DNA of 64,000 nt from Paeniglutamicibacter quisquiliarum (GCF_019084045.1 NZ_JAHRED010000002.1:372001-436000), one strand, 5' to 3'. Positions 45,572 to 55,091 are shown, counted from the first letter of the stretch. Notes: a model not told the origin generated them from the sequence alone. Numbers and translations are program-made.

Positions 45572-46456
45572 CTAAAGCGCGGTGATCGAGCCGCTGAAGT
45601 GCGGCTTGCCGCTGCGCGCCCCCCACCCGCTGAAGGTGGTGCGGCCCGCGCCGACGTCGAACGCCACGTCCACGGTGGAGGGCAGGAACACCGGGGTGGC
45701 GAACTCGATCTCCCAGTCGTAGCCGGTGCCGTGCGGCGCGGCCGCGGCCAGCGCGCGCCCGGCCAGGTACATGCCGTGCGCAATCGCCCGCTTCATGCCC
45801 AGCGCCCTGGCCGAGGCGGCCGAGAGGTGGATCGGGTTGTAGTCACCCAGCACCGCCGCATAGGCGCGCCCGGTGTCGGCCGCCAGCTTCCACGAGGCGG
45901 TGCGCCCCGGGGCGGCGAAGGCCGCATGCGGTTCGGCCGGTGCGCCCGGCCCGGCGCCGGGCCAGACCCCGCGGGCCAGGTAGGTGGAAACCCCGCGCCA
46001 GACCACCTCGGAGCCCTCGCCAACCTCGACCACCAGGTCGAGCTGGGTGCCGGCGCGGTGCCCGCGCAGGTTCTCGGCGTGTGCGGTGGCCGAGAGCGTG
46101 GCTGCCGGCGAGATCGGCCGGACGTGGGTGGCCTTGTTGGCCAGGTGCACCATGCCCAGCAGCGGCAGCGGGAAGTCCTCGCGCACCATCACCGACATGG
46201 CCAGCGGGAACACCATCCCGTGCACGAACACGCTGGGCAGCTCATCGCGCACGGTGTCGCCCATCATCCGCTGGTAGTCAACCAGCTTTCCGGGATCGAC
46301 CCGCAGTCCGTCCAGGTGGTGTTCGACCTGCGGCAGCGCTCCGCCGGCGGGTTTGGCACCCGGAAAGAGGGCGGTAAGCCGCGCGCCGGCGGCCCTGGCA
46401 TAGAGCGTGGCCAGCGAGGGGGCGGCGGCGAGCACCACCCTGGTGCGCGCGCTCAT
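45572..46456 (-). CDS. MaoC-like (R)-enoyl-CoA hydratase (HtdX-like)
   Basis: The 294-residue double hot-dog protein carries the hydratase motif GDYNPIHLSAASARALGMKRAIAHGMYLAG in its C-terminal half, with the D-x4-H catalytic pair. It probably hydrates trans-2-enoyl-CoA or -ACP. ATG 46456 overlaps the stop of the upstream reductase by four bases. The gene is last in the set thiolase, reductase, hydratase, which resembles mycobacterial htdX-fabG4-fadA2. Confidence 0.85.
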   Translation of the reverse strand: MSARTRVVLAAAPSLATLYARAAGARLTALFPGAKPAGGALPQVEHHLDGLRVDPGKLVDYQRMMGDTVRDELPSVFVHGMVFPLAMSVMVREDFPLPLLGMVHLANKATHVRPISPAATLSATAHAENLRGHRAGTQLDLVVEVGEGSEVVWRGVSTYLARGVWPGAGPGAPAEPHAAFAAPGRTASWKLAADTGRAYAAVLGDYNPIHLSAASARALGMKRAIAHGMYLAGRALAAAAPHGTGYDWEIEFATPVFLPSTVDVAFDVGAGRTTFSGWGARSGKPHFSGSITAL

Positions 46457-47790
46457 GCCCCCACCAGCGACTGCCCGCACACCCGCAGGGTGCGCCCGTT
46501 GATGCCCGCTGCCGCGTCGGAGGCCAGGAAGCCGATGGCCTCCGCGACGTCGACCGGCAGCCCGCCCTGCATCAGCGAGGGCATCAGCATCCGAGCCACG
46601 GCCCGCGTTGCCACCGGGATCTTGGCGGTCATGTCGGTCTCGATGAAACCGGGTGCCACCGCGTTGATGCCCCCGCCCTTGGCCGCGAAGGCAGCAGCGG
46701 AGGCCCGCACCATGCCGATGACCCCGCCCTTGGAGGCCGCGTAGTTGGTCTGTCCGCGGTTCCCGGCGATGCCGGAGGTCGAGGCCAGCGACACGATGCG
46801 CAGCCCCGGCAGGTCCGCGGCGAGGAATGCCTCGTTCATGGCCAGCTGCGAGGAGATGTTCACCGCGATGACCGAGTCCCAGCGGGCCGCATCCATGTTG
46901 GCCAGCAGCTTGTCGCGGGTGATCCCGGCGTTGTGGATGACGATGTCCAGGTGCCCGTGGCGCGCCAGGGCGTGCTCGATGATCTTTTCGCCGGCGTCCG
47001 GGCGGGTGATGTCAAGTTGCAGGGCGGTGCCGGCGACCTGGTTGGCGACCTTCGCCAGCGCGTCCCCGGCCGCCGGGACATCGACCACCACCACGGTGGC
47101 GCCGTCGCGGTGCAGCGTGGCGGCGATGGAGGCCCCGATGCCGCGGGCGGCGCCGGTGACCACGGCGACCTTTCCGGCCAGCGGCCGGCCGAAGTCCTCC
47201 GGCAGCTTTCCCTCGGCCGAGTCGACGGCAAGGAACTGCCCGCTGACGTAGGCGCTGCGGCCCGAGAGCAGGAAGTGCAGTGCGGCAAGCGCGGAGGGGG
47301 CGGTGGCGGGAACGCCCTCGGCGAGCACGATGCCGTTGGCGGTGGCCCCGCCGCGCAGTTCGCGGCCGACCGAGCGCAGCGCACCGTCGATGCCCTGGCG
47401 CACGGCGGCAACCGCGGGGGCGTCGGCGGGCAAGGCCGGGCGGCTGATGCCCACCACGCGTCCGCCCGGCGCCAGCTGGCGCAGCGCCGCCCCCGCCGCG
47501 AGCATCGGCGCGGACAGTTCGCCCGGGTCGGCAAGCTCGTCGAGCAGCAGCACGATCCCGCCGAGCCTTGCCACCCCGACGGCGTGCCGGCGCACGTCAA
47601 GCCCCCAGGCCAGCAGCGTGTCGGCGAGTTCCTGCGCGCCGGAGGAATCCCCCAGCAGCAACAGCGGTCCGGGGACCAGCGGCGCGCCGGGTGTGTGGCG
47701 GCGCAGGATCGAGGGGCGCGGCAGGCCCAGGGACTTGGCCAGGTTCTTGGTGAAGCCGGAGTTCACGAGCTCCAGGTACTTGTCGGCCAT
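46453..47790 (-). CDS. High-molecular-weight 3-oxoacyl reductase (FabG4-like)
   Basis: The 445-residue protein has an N-terminal flavodoxin-like/degenerate Rossmann domain (about 1-190) and a C-terminal SDR domain: TGAARGIGASIA (cofactor), NAGITRDKLL, and the catalytic Ser and YAASKGG (Tyr-x3-Lys). This two-domain size is the FabG4 type, which uses NADH with 3-oxoacyl-CoA. ATG 47790 is three bases from the thiolase stop. Role: second or third step of beta-oxidation-like or reverse chain-building reactions, with the neighbouring thiolase and hydratase. Confidence 0.88.
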   Translation of the reverse strand: MADKYLELVNSGFTKNLAKSLGLPRPSILRRHTPGAPLVPGPLLLLGDSSGAQELADTLLAWGLDVRRHAVGVARLGGIVLLLDELADPGELSAPMLAAGAALRQLAPGGRVVGISRPALPADAPAVAAVRQGIDGALRSVGRELRGGATANGIVLAEGVPATAPSALAALHFLLSGRSAYVSGQFLAVDSAEGKLPEDFGRPLAGKVAVVTGAARGIGASIAATLHRDGATVVVVDVPAAGDALAKVANQVAGTALQLDITRPDAGEKIIEHALARHGHLDIVIHNAGITRDKLLANMDAARWDSVIAVNISSQLAMNEAFLAADLPGLRIVSLASTSGIAGNRGQTNYAASKGGVIGMVRASAAAFAAKGGGINAVAPGFIETDMTAKIPVATRAVARMLMPSLMQGGLPVDVAEAIGFLASDAAAGINGRTLRVCGQSLVGA

Positions 47791-47792
47791 GA

Positions 47793-49091
47793 TCAGCGTG
47801 CCTCCAGGATCGCCACGACGCCCTGCCCGCCGGCGGCGCACACCGAGATCAGGCCGCGGCCCGAACCCTTTTCGTGGAGCATCTTCGCCAGGGTGGCCAC
47901 GATGCGTCCGCCGGTGGCGGCGAAGGGGTGGCCGGCGGCCAGCGAGGAGCCGTTGACGTTGAGCTTGCTGCGGTCGATGGACCCCAGCGGGGCGTCCAGG
48001 CCCAGCTTGTTTTTGCAGAAGTCCTCGCTTTCCCAGGCTGCCAGCGTGGAGAGCACGGTGCCGGCGAAGGCCTCGTGGATCTCGTAGAAGTCGAAGTCCT
48101 GCAGCGTGAGGTTGTTGCGCTCCAGGATCCGGGCCACCGCGTAGGCCGGGGCCATCAGCAGACCCTCGGCACCGTGCACGAAGTCCACGGCGGCGGCCTC
48201 GAAGTCCACGAAGTTGGCCAGCATCGGCAGGTCGTTTTCGCGGGCGTACTCCTCGGAGCCCAGCAGCACCGCGGAGGCGCCGTCGGTCAGCGGGGTGGAG
48301 TTGCCCGCCGTCATGGTGGCATCGGCCCCCAGGTTCCTGCCGAAGGCGGGCTTCAGGGTGGCGAGCTTCTCCAGCGTGGAGTCGGCGCGCAGGTTCGTGT
48401 CCCTTGAGACCCCGGCAAACGGGGTGATGAGGTCGTCGAAGAAGTTCCGCTCGTAGGCCGCCGCCAGGTTCTTGTGGCTGGCCAGGGCGAGCTCGTCCTG
48501 GGCCTCGCGGCTCACGTTCCAGGCCTTGGTGGTGATCGCCTGGTGGTCGCCCATCGACAGGCCGGTCCGCGGCTCGCCGGTGCCCGGGGCGTGGGGGGCG
48601 AGGTCGCGGGGGCGGAACTTGGACAGCGCCTTGAGCTTGGCGCTGGTGGAACGGGCGCGGGACAGGTCCATGAGCACCGCCCGCAGGCCCTCGGAAACGG
48701 CGATCGGGGCATCCGAGGTGGTGTCAACGCCGCCGCCGATGGCCGAGTCGATCTGGCCCAGCTTGATCTTGTTGGCCAGCGACCCGATGGCCTCCATGCC
48801 GGTGGCACAGGCCATCTGCACGTCGTAGGCGGGGGTCTGCGCGGACAGCGAGGTCCCCAGCACGGATTCACGCACCAGGTTGAAGTCCTTGGAGTGCTTG
48901 AGCACGGCGCCTGCGGCGACGGCTCCCAGGCGCTGGCCCTGCAGGCCGAAGCGGGCGATGAGCCCGTCAAGGGCTGCGGTGAGCATGTCCTGGTTGCTGG
49001 CCTTGGAGTAGGCGCCGTTGGATCGGGCAAAGGGGATGCGGTTTCCGCCGATGACGACGGCCGGACGGATGGCTTGCAATGGTTCGGACAT
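47793..49091 (-). CDS. Acetyl-CoA C-acyltransferase (thiolase, FadA2/FadI-like)
   Basis: The 432-residue thiolase has the acyl-Cys in QMACATGMEAIGS (about residue 95), the His in EIHEAFAG in place of the commoner NEAFA, NVNGSSLAAGHPFAATGGR, and the second Cys in CAAGGQG. The length and HEAF pattern fit the FadI/trifunctional-type beta thiolase. It starts the leftward operon thiolase-reductase-hydratase. The start is 70 bases from the divergent tetR, with a perfect dyad operator between. Confidence 0.9.
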   Translation of the reverse strand: MSEPLQAIRPAVVIGGNRIPFARSNGAYSKASNQDMLTAALDGLIARFGLQGQRLGAVAAGAVLKHSKDFNLVRESVLGTSLSAQTPAYDVQMACATGMEAIGSLANKIKLGQIDSAIGGGVDTTSDAPIAVSEGLRAVLMDLSRARSTSAKLKALSKFRPRDLAPHAPGTGEPRTGLSMGDHQAITTKAWNVSREAQDELALASHKNLAAAYERNFFDDLITPFAGVSRDTNLRADSTLEKLATLKPAFGRNLGADATMTAGNSTPLTDGASAVLLGSEEYARENDLPMLANFVDFEAAAVDFVHGAEGLLMAPAYAVARILERNNLTLQDFDFYEIHEAFAGTVLSTLAAWESEDFCKNKLGLDAPLGSIDRSKLNVNGSSLAAGHPFAATGGRIVATLAKMLHEKGSGRGLISVCAAGGQGVVAILEAR

Positions 49092-49129
49092 GCTGTGGTG
49101 CTCCCGGGGCAGATGTGAGGTGGATTACT

Positions 49130-49160
49130 GATACCCAGCGTACCTGATACGCTGGGTATC
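49130..49160. promoter_or_regulatory. Perfect 13-bp dyad operator between the thiolase gene and tetR
   Basis: GATACCCAGCGTA (49130..49142) and TACGCTGGGTATC (49148..49160) are exact inverted copies around CCTGA. The site ends next to the tetR start at 49161, so TetR-type autorepression and control of both operons is likely. TGATAC (49145..49150) inside may be the tetR -10. Confidence 0.9.
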
Positions 49161-49937
49161 GTGAACAACCCCCAACCCATGGACACGGCGGATGCGCAGT
49201 CCGAGACAGCCGGCGACGGCCGCTCGGCGCGCTGGGACACCCATCGCGCCGCCCGCCGCCTCGAATTGATCAAGCTTGCACGGCACACCATCCACCGGCA
49301 GGGCCCCGGCGCCTCCATGGAGGACATTGCCGCGCGGGCCAACACCTCCAAGTCGGTGTTCTACCGGTACTTCGGCGACAAGGAGGGCCTGCGCCAAGCC
49401 CTGGGAGCCTATGTCATCACGAATTTCCGCGCCCAGGTGATCGCCGCCGCCCGCCAGAGCACCGGCGAGGGCGAAGCGCTGCACGCCATGGTGCTCGCCT
49501 ACCTGCAGATGGCCTCCACCTCGCCGAACATCTACTTCTTTGTCACCGCCAACCCGGTCACCGACCTGCTCACCGACCCGGCGGCCGAACCTGACCCAAA
49601 CAGCGGCAGCGGCGCGCTGAACGGCTTCTTCGACGAGCTCACCTCCATGATGCGCACCCGAATGCACTCCTATATGGGCATCCCGGAGGGGCAACACGCC
49701 TCGGCAGCCCTGGAGCTGTGGCCGCGCGCCTCCATCGGCATGGTCCGCGCCGCCGGCGAACTCTGGCTGCGCGCCCCCGACACGCCCGAGCGCCCCGGCA
49801 TCGAGGAGCTCGCCGCATCCATCACCTCGTGGCTCACCCGCGGCGTCGCCCCACAGGTCGACCGCGGGTTTGCCCCGGCACCACCAGCGTCACCCCACAA
49901 CCAGGCAAGCCCCACCGAAAGGCAGACACGCCCGTGA
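49161..49937 (+). CDS. TetR-family regulator of the fatty-acid module
   Basis: The 258-residue protein has a TetR helix-turn-helix (TIHRQGPGASMEDIAARANTSKSVFYRYFGDKEGLRQAL, about 45-85) and a variable ligand domain; long-chain acyl-CoA or a steroid-type ligand is guessed from the neighbours. GTG 49161 directly abuts the operator, so the message is likely leaderless; ATG 49179 is possible. The stop overlaps the acyl-CoA dehydrogenase start (GTGA). Confidence 0.85.
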   Translation: MNNPQPMDTADAQSETAGDGRSARWDTHRAARRLELIKLARHTIHRQGPGASMEDIAARANTSKSVFYRYFGDKEGLRQALGAYVITNFRAQVIAAARQSTGEGEALHAMVLAYLQMASTSPNIYFFVTANPVTDLLTDPAAEPDPNSGSGALNGFFDELTSMMRTRMHSYMGIPEGQHASAALELWPRASIGMVRAAGELWLRAPDTPERPGIEELAASITSWLTRGVAPQVDRGFAPAPPASPHNQASPTERQTRP

Positions 49938-52015
49938 CAACCGAACAAATTTCCCCCCAGGCCACCGATACCGCCGTTGACGTGGCGGCCCTTGGCGAGC
50001 AGCTGCTGGGCCGCTGGGCGTCCATCCGCAAGGAAGCCCGCGCCCTGGCCGGCACCGAGGCCGTGCGAGGCATCCCGGGCCTGGGCATGGACGAGCACCG
50101 CGAACGCGTTTTCACCCAGCTGCACGAGCTGGTCAACGCCGGCAGCGTGCACCGCGCCTTCCCCACGCACCTGGGCGGGCAGGACAACCACGGCGGCTCC
50201 GTCGCCAGTTTCGAGGAACTGGTCACCGCCGACCCGTCGCTGCAGATCAAGGCGGGGGTCCAGTGGGGCCTGTTCGGCTGCGCGGTGCTGCACCTGGGCA
50301 CCGAGGAGCACCACAACAAATGGCTGCCGGGCATCATGAGCCTGGAGATCCCCGGCGCGTTTGCGATGACGGAGATCGGCCACGGCTCCGACGTCGCCTC
50401 GATCGGCACCACCGCCACCTACGACCCCGACGCGCAGGAATTCGTTGTCAACACGCCGTTCAAGGCCGCCTGGAAGGAATTCCTGGGCAATGCCGGGGTC
50501 CACGGCAAGGCCGCGGTGGTCTTCGCGCAGCTCATCACCAATGGCGTGAACCACGGCGTGCACGCCTTCTACATGGACATCCGGGACGAGAACGGCTTCC
50601 TGCCCGGAATCGGCGGGCAGGACGACGGGCTCAAGGGCGGGCTGAACGGCATCGACAACGGCCGGCTGCACTTCACCAACGTGCGCATCCCGCGCACCAA
50701 CCTGCTCAACCGCTACGGGGACGTCACGGCCGACGGGACCTATTCCTCGCCCATCCACTCCCCGGGCCGCCGCTTCTTCACCATGCTCGGCACCCTGGTA
50801 CAGGGCCGGGTCTCGCTGGACGGGGCGGCCACCGCCGCCTCGAAGATCGCGCTGCAGATCGCGGTGACCTACGGCAACCAGCGCCGCCAGTTCAACGCCT
50901 CCTCGGACGTGCAGGAGGAAACGATCATGGACTACCAGCGCCACCAGCGCCGGCTGATCCCGCGCCTGGCCCGCACCTATGCCGCGTCTTTCGCGCACGA
51001 GGAATTGCTGGAGAAGTTCGACGGCGTGTTCTCCGGGGCCACCGACACCGATGCGGACCGCCAGGACCTGGAGACCCTGGCCGCGGCCCTGAAGCCGCTG
51101 AGCACCTGGGACGCGCTTGACACCCTGCAGGAGGCCCGCGAGGCCTGCGGCGGCGCCGGGTTCATCGCGGCAAACCGCTTCGCCGCGCTGCGTGCCGACC
51201 TGGACATCTACGTCACCTTCGAGGGCGACAACAACGTGTTGCTGCAGCTGGTGGGCAAACGCCTGCTCACCGACTACGGCCAGGAGTTCCGCCAGCTCAA
51301 CGCCGGGGTGCTCGCCCGCTACGTCGTCAAGCAGGCCGAGAACGTGGCGCTGCACCGCACCGGGCTGCGCTCGGTCGGCCAGGCCTTCGCCGACACCGGG
51401 GACGAGCGCAAGAGCGCGAACTTCTTCAAGGACGAGGCCAACCAGCGCGCCCTGCTCACCGACCGGATCGGTTCCATGGTCGGGGAGATCGCCGATTCGC
51501 TGCGCGGGGTCGACACCAAGGACCGTGCCGCCGCGGCGGCCGCCTTCAACGTGAACCAGGACGCGCTGATTTCCGCCGCCCGCGCCCACGGCGAGCTGCT
51601 GCGCTGGGAGGCCTTCACCGCCGCATTGGGCAACACCGCCGATGCCGGAACCCGCACGGTGCTGACCTGGCTGCGCGACGTGTACGCCCTGTCCCTGATC
51701 GAGGAGAACCTCGGCTGGTACCTGATGAACGGGCGGCTGTCGATGCAGCGCGCACGCACCCTCACCGGCTACATCAACATCCTGCTCGCCCGCCTGCGCC
51801 CCCACGCCCAGGACCTGGTCGACGCCTTCGGCTACGGGCCCGAGCACCTGCGCGCGGACATCGCCGACGGGTCGGAACAGGAGCGCCAGGACGAAGCCGC
51901 GGAATACCACCGCCGGCTACGTGCCAGCGCCGACGCGCCCATCGACGAGAAGGTGCTGATCGCCCGCGAAAAGGCCGCCAAGAAGGCGGCGCACCAGGCG
52001 GCGAAAAACAGGTAG
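49934..52015 (+). CDS. Large acyl-CoA dehydrogenase (FadE5/acyl-CoA oxidase-like)
   Basis: The 693-residue protein is much longer than normal acyl-CoA dehydrogenases (about 380) and fits the acyl-CoA oxidase/FadE5 architecture: dehydrogenase core (FAMTEIGHGSDVASIGTTATYD; NLLNRYGDVTADGTY; GGAGFIAANR) plus a C-terminal helical domain of about 200 residues with a Lys/Ala-rich tail. It should introduce the 2,3-double bond into an acyl-CoA. GTG 49934 is coupled to tetR. Together with the divergent hydratase, reductase and thiolase a complete beta-oxidation cycle is encoded. A strong hairpin follows. Confidence 0.88.
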   Translation: MTTEQISPQATDTAVDVAALGEQLLGRWASIRKEARALAGTEAVRGIPGLGMDEHRERVFTQLHELVNAGSVHRAFPTHLGGQDNHGGSVASFEELVTADPSLQIKAGVQWGLFGCAVLHLGTEEHHNKWLPGIMSLEIPGAFAMTEIGHGSDVASIGTTATYDPDAQEFVVNTPFKAAWKEFLGNAGVHGKAAVVFAQLITNGVNHGVHAFYMDIRDENGFLPGIGGQDDGLKGGLNGIDNGRLHFTNVRIPRTNLLNRYGDVTADGTYSSPIHSPGRRFFTMLGTLVQGRVSLDGAATAASKIALQIAVTYGNQRRQFNASSDVQEETIMDYQRHQRRLIPRLARTYAASFAHEELLEKFDGVFSGATDTDADRQDLETLAAALKPLSTWDALDTLQEAREACGGAGFIAANRFAALRADLDIYVTFEGDNNVLLQLVGKRLLTDYGQEFRQLNAGVLARYVVKQAENVALHRTGLRSVGQAFADTGDERKSANFFKDEANQRALLTDRIGSMVGEIADSLRGVDTKDRAAAAAAFNVNQDALISAARAHGELLRWEAFTAALGNTADAGTRTVLTWLRDVYALSLIEENLGWYLMNGRLSMQRARTLTGYINILLARLRPHAQDLVDAFGYGPEHLRADIADGSEQERQDEAAEYHRRLRASADAPIDEKVLIAREKAAKKAAHQAAKNR

Positions 52016-52033
52016 CCGGCCGGGCACCCTTTC

Positions 52034-52093
52034 GGGGAGGGCGGCGCGGGCCAAGCGGCAGGCAACTGCACGCGGGCCCGCCCCGCCCTCCCC
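52034..52093 (+). terminator. Terminator after the acyl-CoA dehydrogenase gene
   Basis: GGGGAGGGCGG starting at 52034 and GCGGGCC pair with GGCCCGC and CCGCCCTCCCC ending at 52093, with a loop of about 20 bases, between convergent genes. Confidence 0.75.
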
Positions 52094-52111
52094 GTCCATG
52101 TTGGGTGGCGC

Positions 52112-52756
52112 CTAGCAGCGCGCCCGTTGGACGAAGGTCGCGGCGCCCGGACCCGTGAGCTCACCCTCGCCCACGGGACGGCCCGAGACCGCCAGCAGCA
52201 GCGTGATCGCAGGGCCGCGAACCTCGTTCCCGGCACCATGTTCGAATGCAGCATCGGTGGCAACCAACGTGAACCCCGCGGCCAGCTCCTTCCCGCCGCC
52301 CATCTTCACGCTCGTGCGCACCTGGTGGGCCAACGCCGTGGAGACCTGGGCGGCCGGGTAGTCACCCTGCATGCCCAGCGGACGACGAATGTCCTCCCCG
52401 TGCACGAAGGCCTCGACCAGCCGCGTGGCAGGGGCGGCCGGCGGGGTGCTGGTGCGCGTGAGCACGTCGCGGAACCCGGCCAGGGTTTCCGCGGGGTCCT
52501 GGCGACGCTGCGCGGTGACGCCGGCGGCGTTGTCCTTGTCGAAATCGAATCCGGCAAGGACCAGGCGGCGCATGAAGCCCAACCTCGTGGTCTTGGCGGT
52601 GTCCGTCAGATGGGCCAGCACGTCATGGACATCCCAGCCGGGGCACAGCGACGGTGTCTTCCATTGGCCTGGTTCCAGGCCTTCGAGGTCCTTGAGCAAC
52701 GCCAGCCTTTCGGCGTGCACCACGGGCCAGACATCAAAGTTGCGCCGAGGGGTCAT
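52112..52756 (-). CDS. Maleylpyruvate-isomerase-family (DinB-like) mycothiol-dependent-type enzyme
   Basis: The 214-residue protein has the MDMPI N-terminal bundle: HAERLALLKDLEGLEPGQWKTPSLCPGWDVHDVLAHLTDT, where the His (HDVLAHL) and a later HGEDIRRPLG supply the metal site. Such proteins use mycothiol or act as thiol transferases; the substrate is unknown. Two mycothiol synthesis genes lie in the same window. ATG 52756 has a GGGTGG upstream; ATG 52804 would add 16 residues. Confidence 0.8.
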   Translation of the reverse strand: MTPRRNFDVWPVVHAERLALLKDLEGLEPGQWKTPSLCPGWDVHDVLAHLTDTAKTTRLGFMRRLVLAGFDFDKDNAAGVTAQRRQDPAETLAGFRDVLTRTSTPPAAPATRLVEAFVHGEDIRRPLGMQGDYPAAQVSTALAHQVRTSVKMGGGKELAAGFTLVATDAAFEHGAGNEVRGPAITLLLAVSGRPVGEGELTGPGAATFVQRARC

Positions 52757-52975
52757 GGAACCACCCAAGCAGCGGCGCAGCGTGTTGGCAAGAAGACCGG
52801 TCATGGCCGCTGGGCCCCGCGGCGGACACGGCACGCCGCGATTCCCGTTTTTCGGCCGCCACCTCGGGATACGCCCGGCTCCGAGGTGCCCCAAATCCGT
52901 GGATTCCGGTTCAGCCGGAGTGCGCCGTCGCATAGAATTGATGCAACGCGGCTTATGAAAGGGCGATACTCCCCC

Positions 52976-53788
52976 ATGAAGAAGAACTCAATTTTTGCTC
53001 GACTGTTCCGGATTGGAAAGTCCAACGCCAACGCTGCGCTGGATGCGCTGGAGGATCCGCAGAAGATGCTGGACCAGCAGGTTCGCGACTACTCCAACAA
53101 CATTTCGCAGGCGGAGACCGCGGTGGCGCAGACCATCGGCAACCTGCGCATGCTCGAGGACGACTACAAGATCGCCGTAAACGATGCGCGCGAATGGGGC
53201 CAGAAGGCGTTGGCCGCCTCCAACAAGGCCGAGGAATACACGGCCGCCGGCGACAGCGTCAACGCCGAGAAGTTCAACAAGCTGGCCACCCTGGCCATCC
53301 AGCGCCAAATGGCCAGCGAGAAGCAGGCCAGCAACGCCGAACCGAACATCGCCTCGCAGCGCGAGATCGTGGAGAAGCTCAAGACCGGGCTGAACACCAT
53401 GGGCACCAAGCGCCAGGAACTGGTTGCCAAGCGCGACGAGCTGGTGGCACGCGCCCGCAACGCCAAGACCCAGGGCCAGATGATGGACGCGGTCAAGGCC
53501 CTGGACATGAACGACCCGACCTCGGAAATCAACCGGTTTGAATCCAAGATCCGTGCCGACGAGTCGCGCGTGCGCGGCGCGGCGGAACTCGCCGCATCCT
53601 CCCTCGATGCACAGTTCGCTTCCCTCGAGGACCTGGGCGAGGCCACCGAGGTCGAGGCCCGCCTGGCCGCCCTGAAGGGCGAAAGCAACATCCTGGAGCA
53701 GGGCTCTGCCGCGCCCCAGCTCGAGGAAGCCGCGGCTCCCTCGGAAATCGAGGCCCGCCTGGCCGCACTGAAGGCCAAGAACCAGTAG
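52976..53788 (+). CDS. PspA/IM30-family membrane-stress protein
   Basis: The 270-residue protein is mostly long helices: the N-terminal amphipathic helix (FARLFRIGKSNANAALDALEDPQKMLDQQVRDY), a coiled coil to about residue 215 and an Ala/Glu-rich tail with twice the string EIEARLAAL or EVEARLAAL. PspA proteins line stressed membranes. ATG 52976 was chosen; ATG 52955 in the same frame would add seven residues. TAGAAT (52933..52938) is a likely -10. The C-terminal repeat may bind a partner. Confidence 0.87.
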   Translation: MKKNSIFARLFRIGKSNANAALDALEDPQKMLDQQVRDYSNNISQAETAVAQTIGNLRMLEDDYKIAVNDAREWGQKALAASNKAEEYTAAGDSVNAEKFNKLATLAIQRQMASEKQASNAEPNIASQREIVEKLKTGLNTMGTKRQELVAKRDELVARARNAKTQGQMMDAVKALDMNDPTSEINRFESKIRADESRVRGAAELAASSLDAQFASLEDLGEATEVEARLAALKGESNILEQGSAAPQLEEAAAPSEIEARLAALKAKNQ

Positions 53789-53825
53789 CGCCCTGCCCGG
53801 AGCGGAAACGGCCCCGCTACCGGCA

Positions 53826-53868
53826 CCAAAGGTGGCGGATGCGAACGACTCGCGTCCGCCACCTTTGG
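53826..53868. terminator. Bidirectional terminator between pspA-like gene and trpS
   Basis: CCAAAGGTGGCGGA (53826..53839) pairs exactly with TCCGCCACCTTTGG (53855..53868); GCGA/TCGC extends the stem inside. Confidence 0.85.
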
Positions 53869-54008
53869 CGTGCCCCGAAGACGGCCCGCCCAGAGATCTG
53901 TGTGCAGCCGGCCCGAACGGCAGTGGCCTCGTCGCTGCCTCGCCGTCCGGTTGCGGCGCCGGGGGCCCTGCTCCCCTTCATCAGGTGCCCGGCACCCCGT
54001 GGGCCGCT

Positions 54009-55091
54009 TCAATAGGAAGTCTTCATGGCCTTCCTGACCTCTTCCAAGGTTGCCTCCGCCACGGCGTTGGCGTGTTCGTTCCCCTTGCGGAGCACGCTGC
54101 GAATGATGCCCGGATCCTGCGCATAGTCCATCCGCCGTGCCCTGATCGGCGCCAGGAACTCATTCACGGCCTCGGTCACCACTGTCTTGAGGGCTCCGGA
54201 TCCCCCGTCGCCGATGTCCTCGGCGACCGCGTGGGGATCCCTGTCCAGGCACAGCGCGGCCAGCAGCACCAGGCTGGAAACCTCGGGCCGGGCCGCCGGG
54301 TCGTAGGAGATGCGCCGGATCGAATCGGTCCTTGCGCCGCGAATCAGTCGAGCGGTTTCATCGGCGTCGTCGGCTAGGGCGATGGCGTTGCCGCGGCTCT
54401 TGCTCATCTTCCCGCCATCTGTGCCCAGCAGCAGCGGGGCGGCCGACAGCAGTGCCGCGGGTTCGGGGAAGATGTCCGCCCGCGGGGAATACCGGGCGTT
54501 GAAGCGCCGCGCGATCGTGCGCGTGAGTTCGAGGTGCGGCAACTGGTCCTGGCCCACCGGCACGACGGTGGCCTTGCAAAACAGGATGTCCGCGGCCTGG
54601 TGCACCGGATAGGTGAACATCAGCCCGCTGACCGAGGACTGCCTTGAATGCGCGATCTCGTCCTTGACGGTGGGGTTCCTGCCCAGTTCCGCAACGGACA
54701 CCAGGGAGAGGAAGGGCAGGAGCAGTTGGTTCAGGGCCGTGACGGCGCTGTGCGTGAAGATCGTCGCACGGGCCGGGTCGATGCCCACGGCGAGGTAGTC
54801 AAGCACCAGGCCCTGGACCGCGGCGTCGAGGTTCTCCGCCACGTCCCGGTCCGTCAGGACCTGGTAGTCCGCGACGAGGATGAAGGACTCGACGCCGAGA
54901 TACTGCAACCGCACCCGGTTCTGCAGCGTGCCGAAGTAGTGGCCCAGGTGCAGTCTCCCCGTGGGACGGTCTCCGGTCAACACCCGGTAGCGGCCCGGGT
55001 CGGCGTGCAGTCCTTGCTCGATCGGGGATCTGCCCCCGGCGGCGGAGGTACCGACGGACGAGGTCGTGGTGGCTTGCTGGTGCTGTTGCAA
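54009..55091 (-). CDS. trpS: Tryptophanyl-tRNA synthetase, probably the inducible auxiliary type
   Basis: The 360-residue class I synthetase has the HIGH motif as HLGHYFG (residues about 47-53), DYQVLTDRD, the Trp pocket motif GQDQLPHLELTR, and KMSKS as GKMSKSRGN. It charges tRNA-Trp. TTG 55091 was chosen since AGGGAG stands six bases upstream; the frame further up (to 55163) passes through the terminator of the attenuator and is probably leader. The upstream leader codes for a short peptide with two Trp codons, so expression depends on Trp-tRNA supply. The same design is described for the indolmycin-resistant second trpS of Streptomyces coelicolor. A housekeeping copy should exist elsewhere. 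Confidence 0.9.
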   Translation of the reverse strand: MQQHQQATTTSSVGTSAAGGRSPIEQGLHADPGRYRVLTGDRPTGRLHLGHYFGTLQNRVRLQYLGVESFILVADYQVLTDRDVAENLDAAVQGLVLDYLAVGIDPARATIFTHSAVTALNQLLLPFLSLVSVAELGRNPTVKDEIAHSRQSSVSGLMFTYPVHQAADILFCKATVVPVGQDQLPHLELTRTIARRFNARYSPRADIFPEPAALLSAAPLLLGTDGGKMSKSRGNAIALADDADETARLIRGARTDSIRRISYDPAARPEVSSLVLLAALCLDRDPHAVAEDIGDGGSGALKTVVTEAVNEFLAPIRARRMDYAQDPGIIRSVLRKGNEHANAVAEATLEEVRKAMKTSY

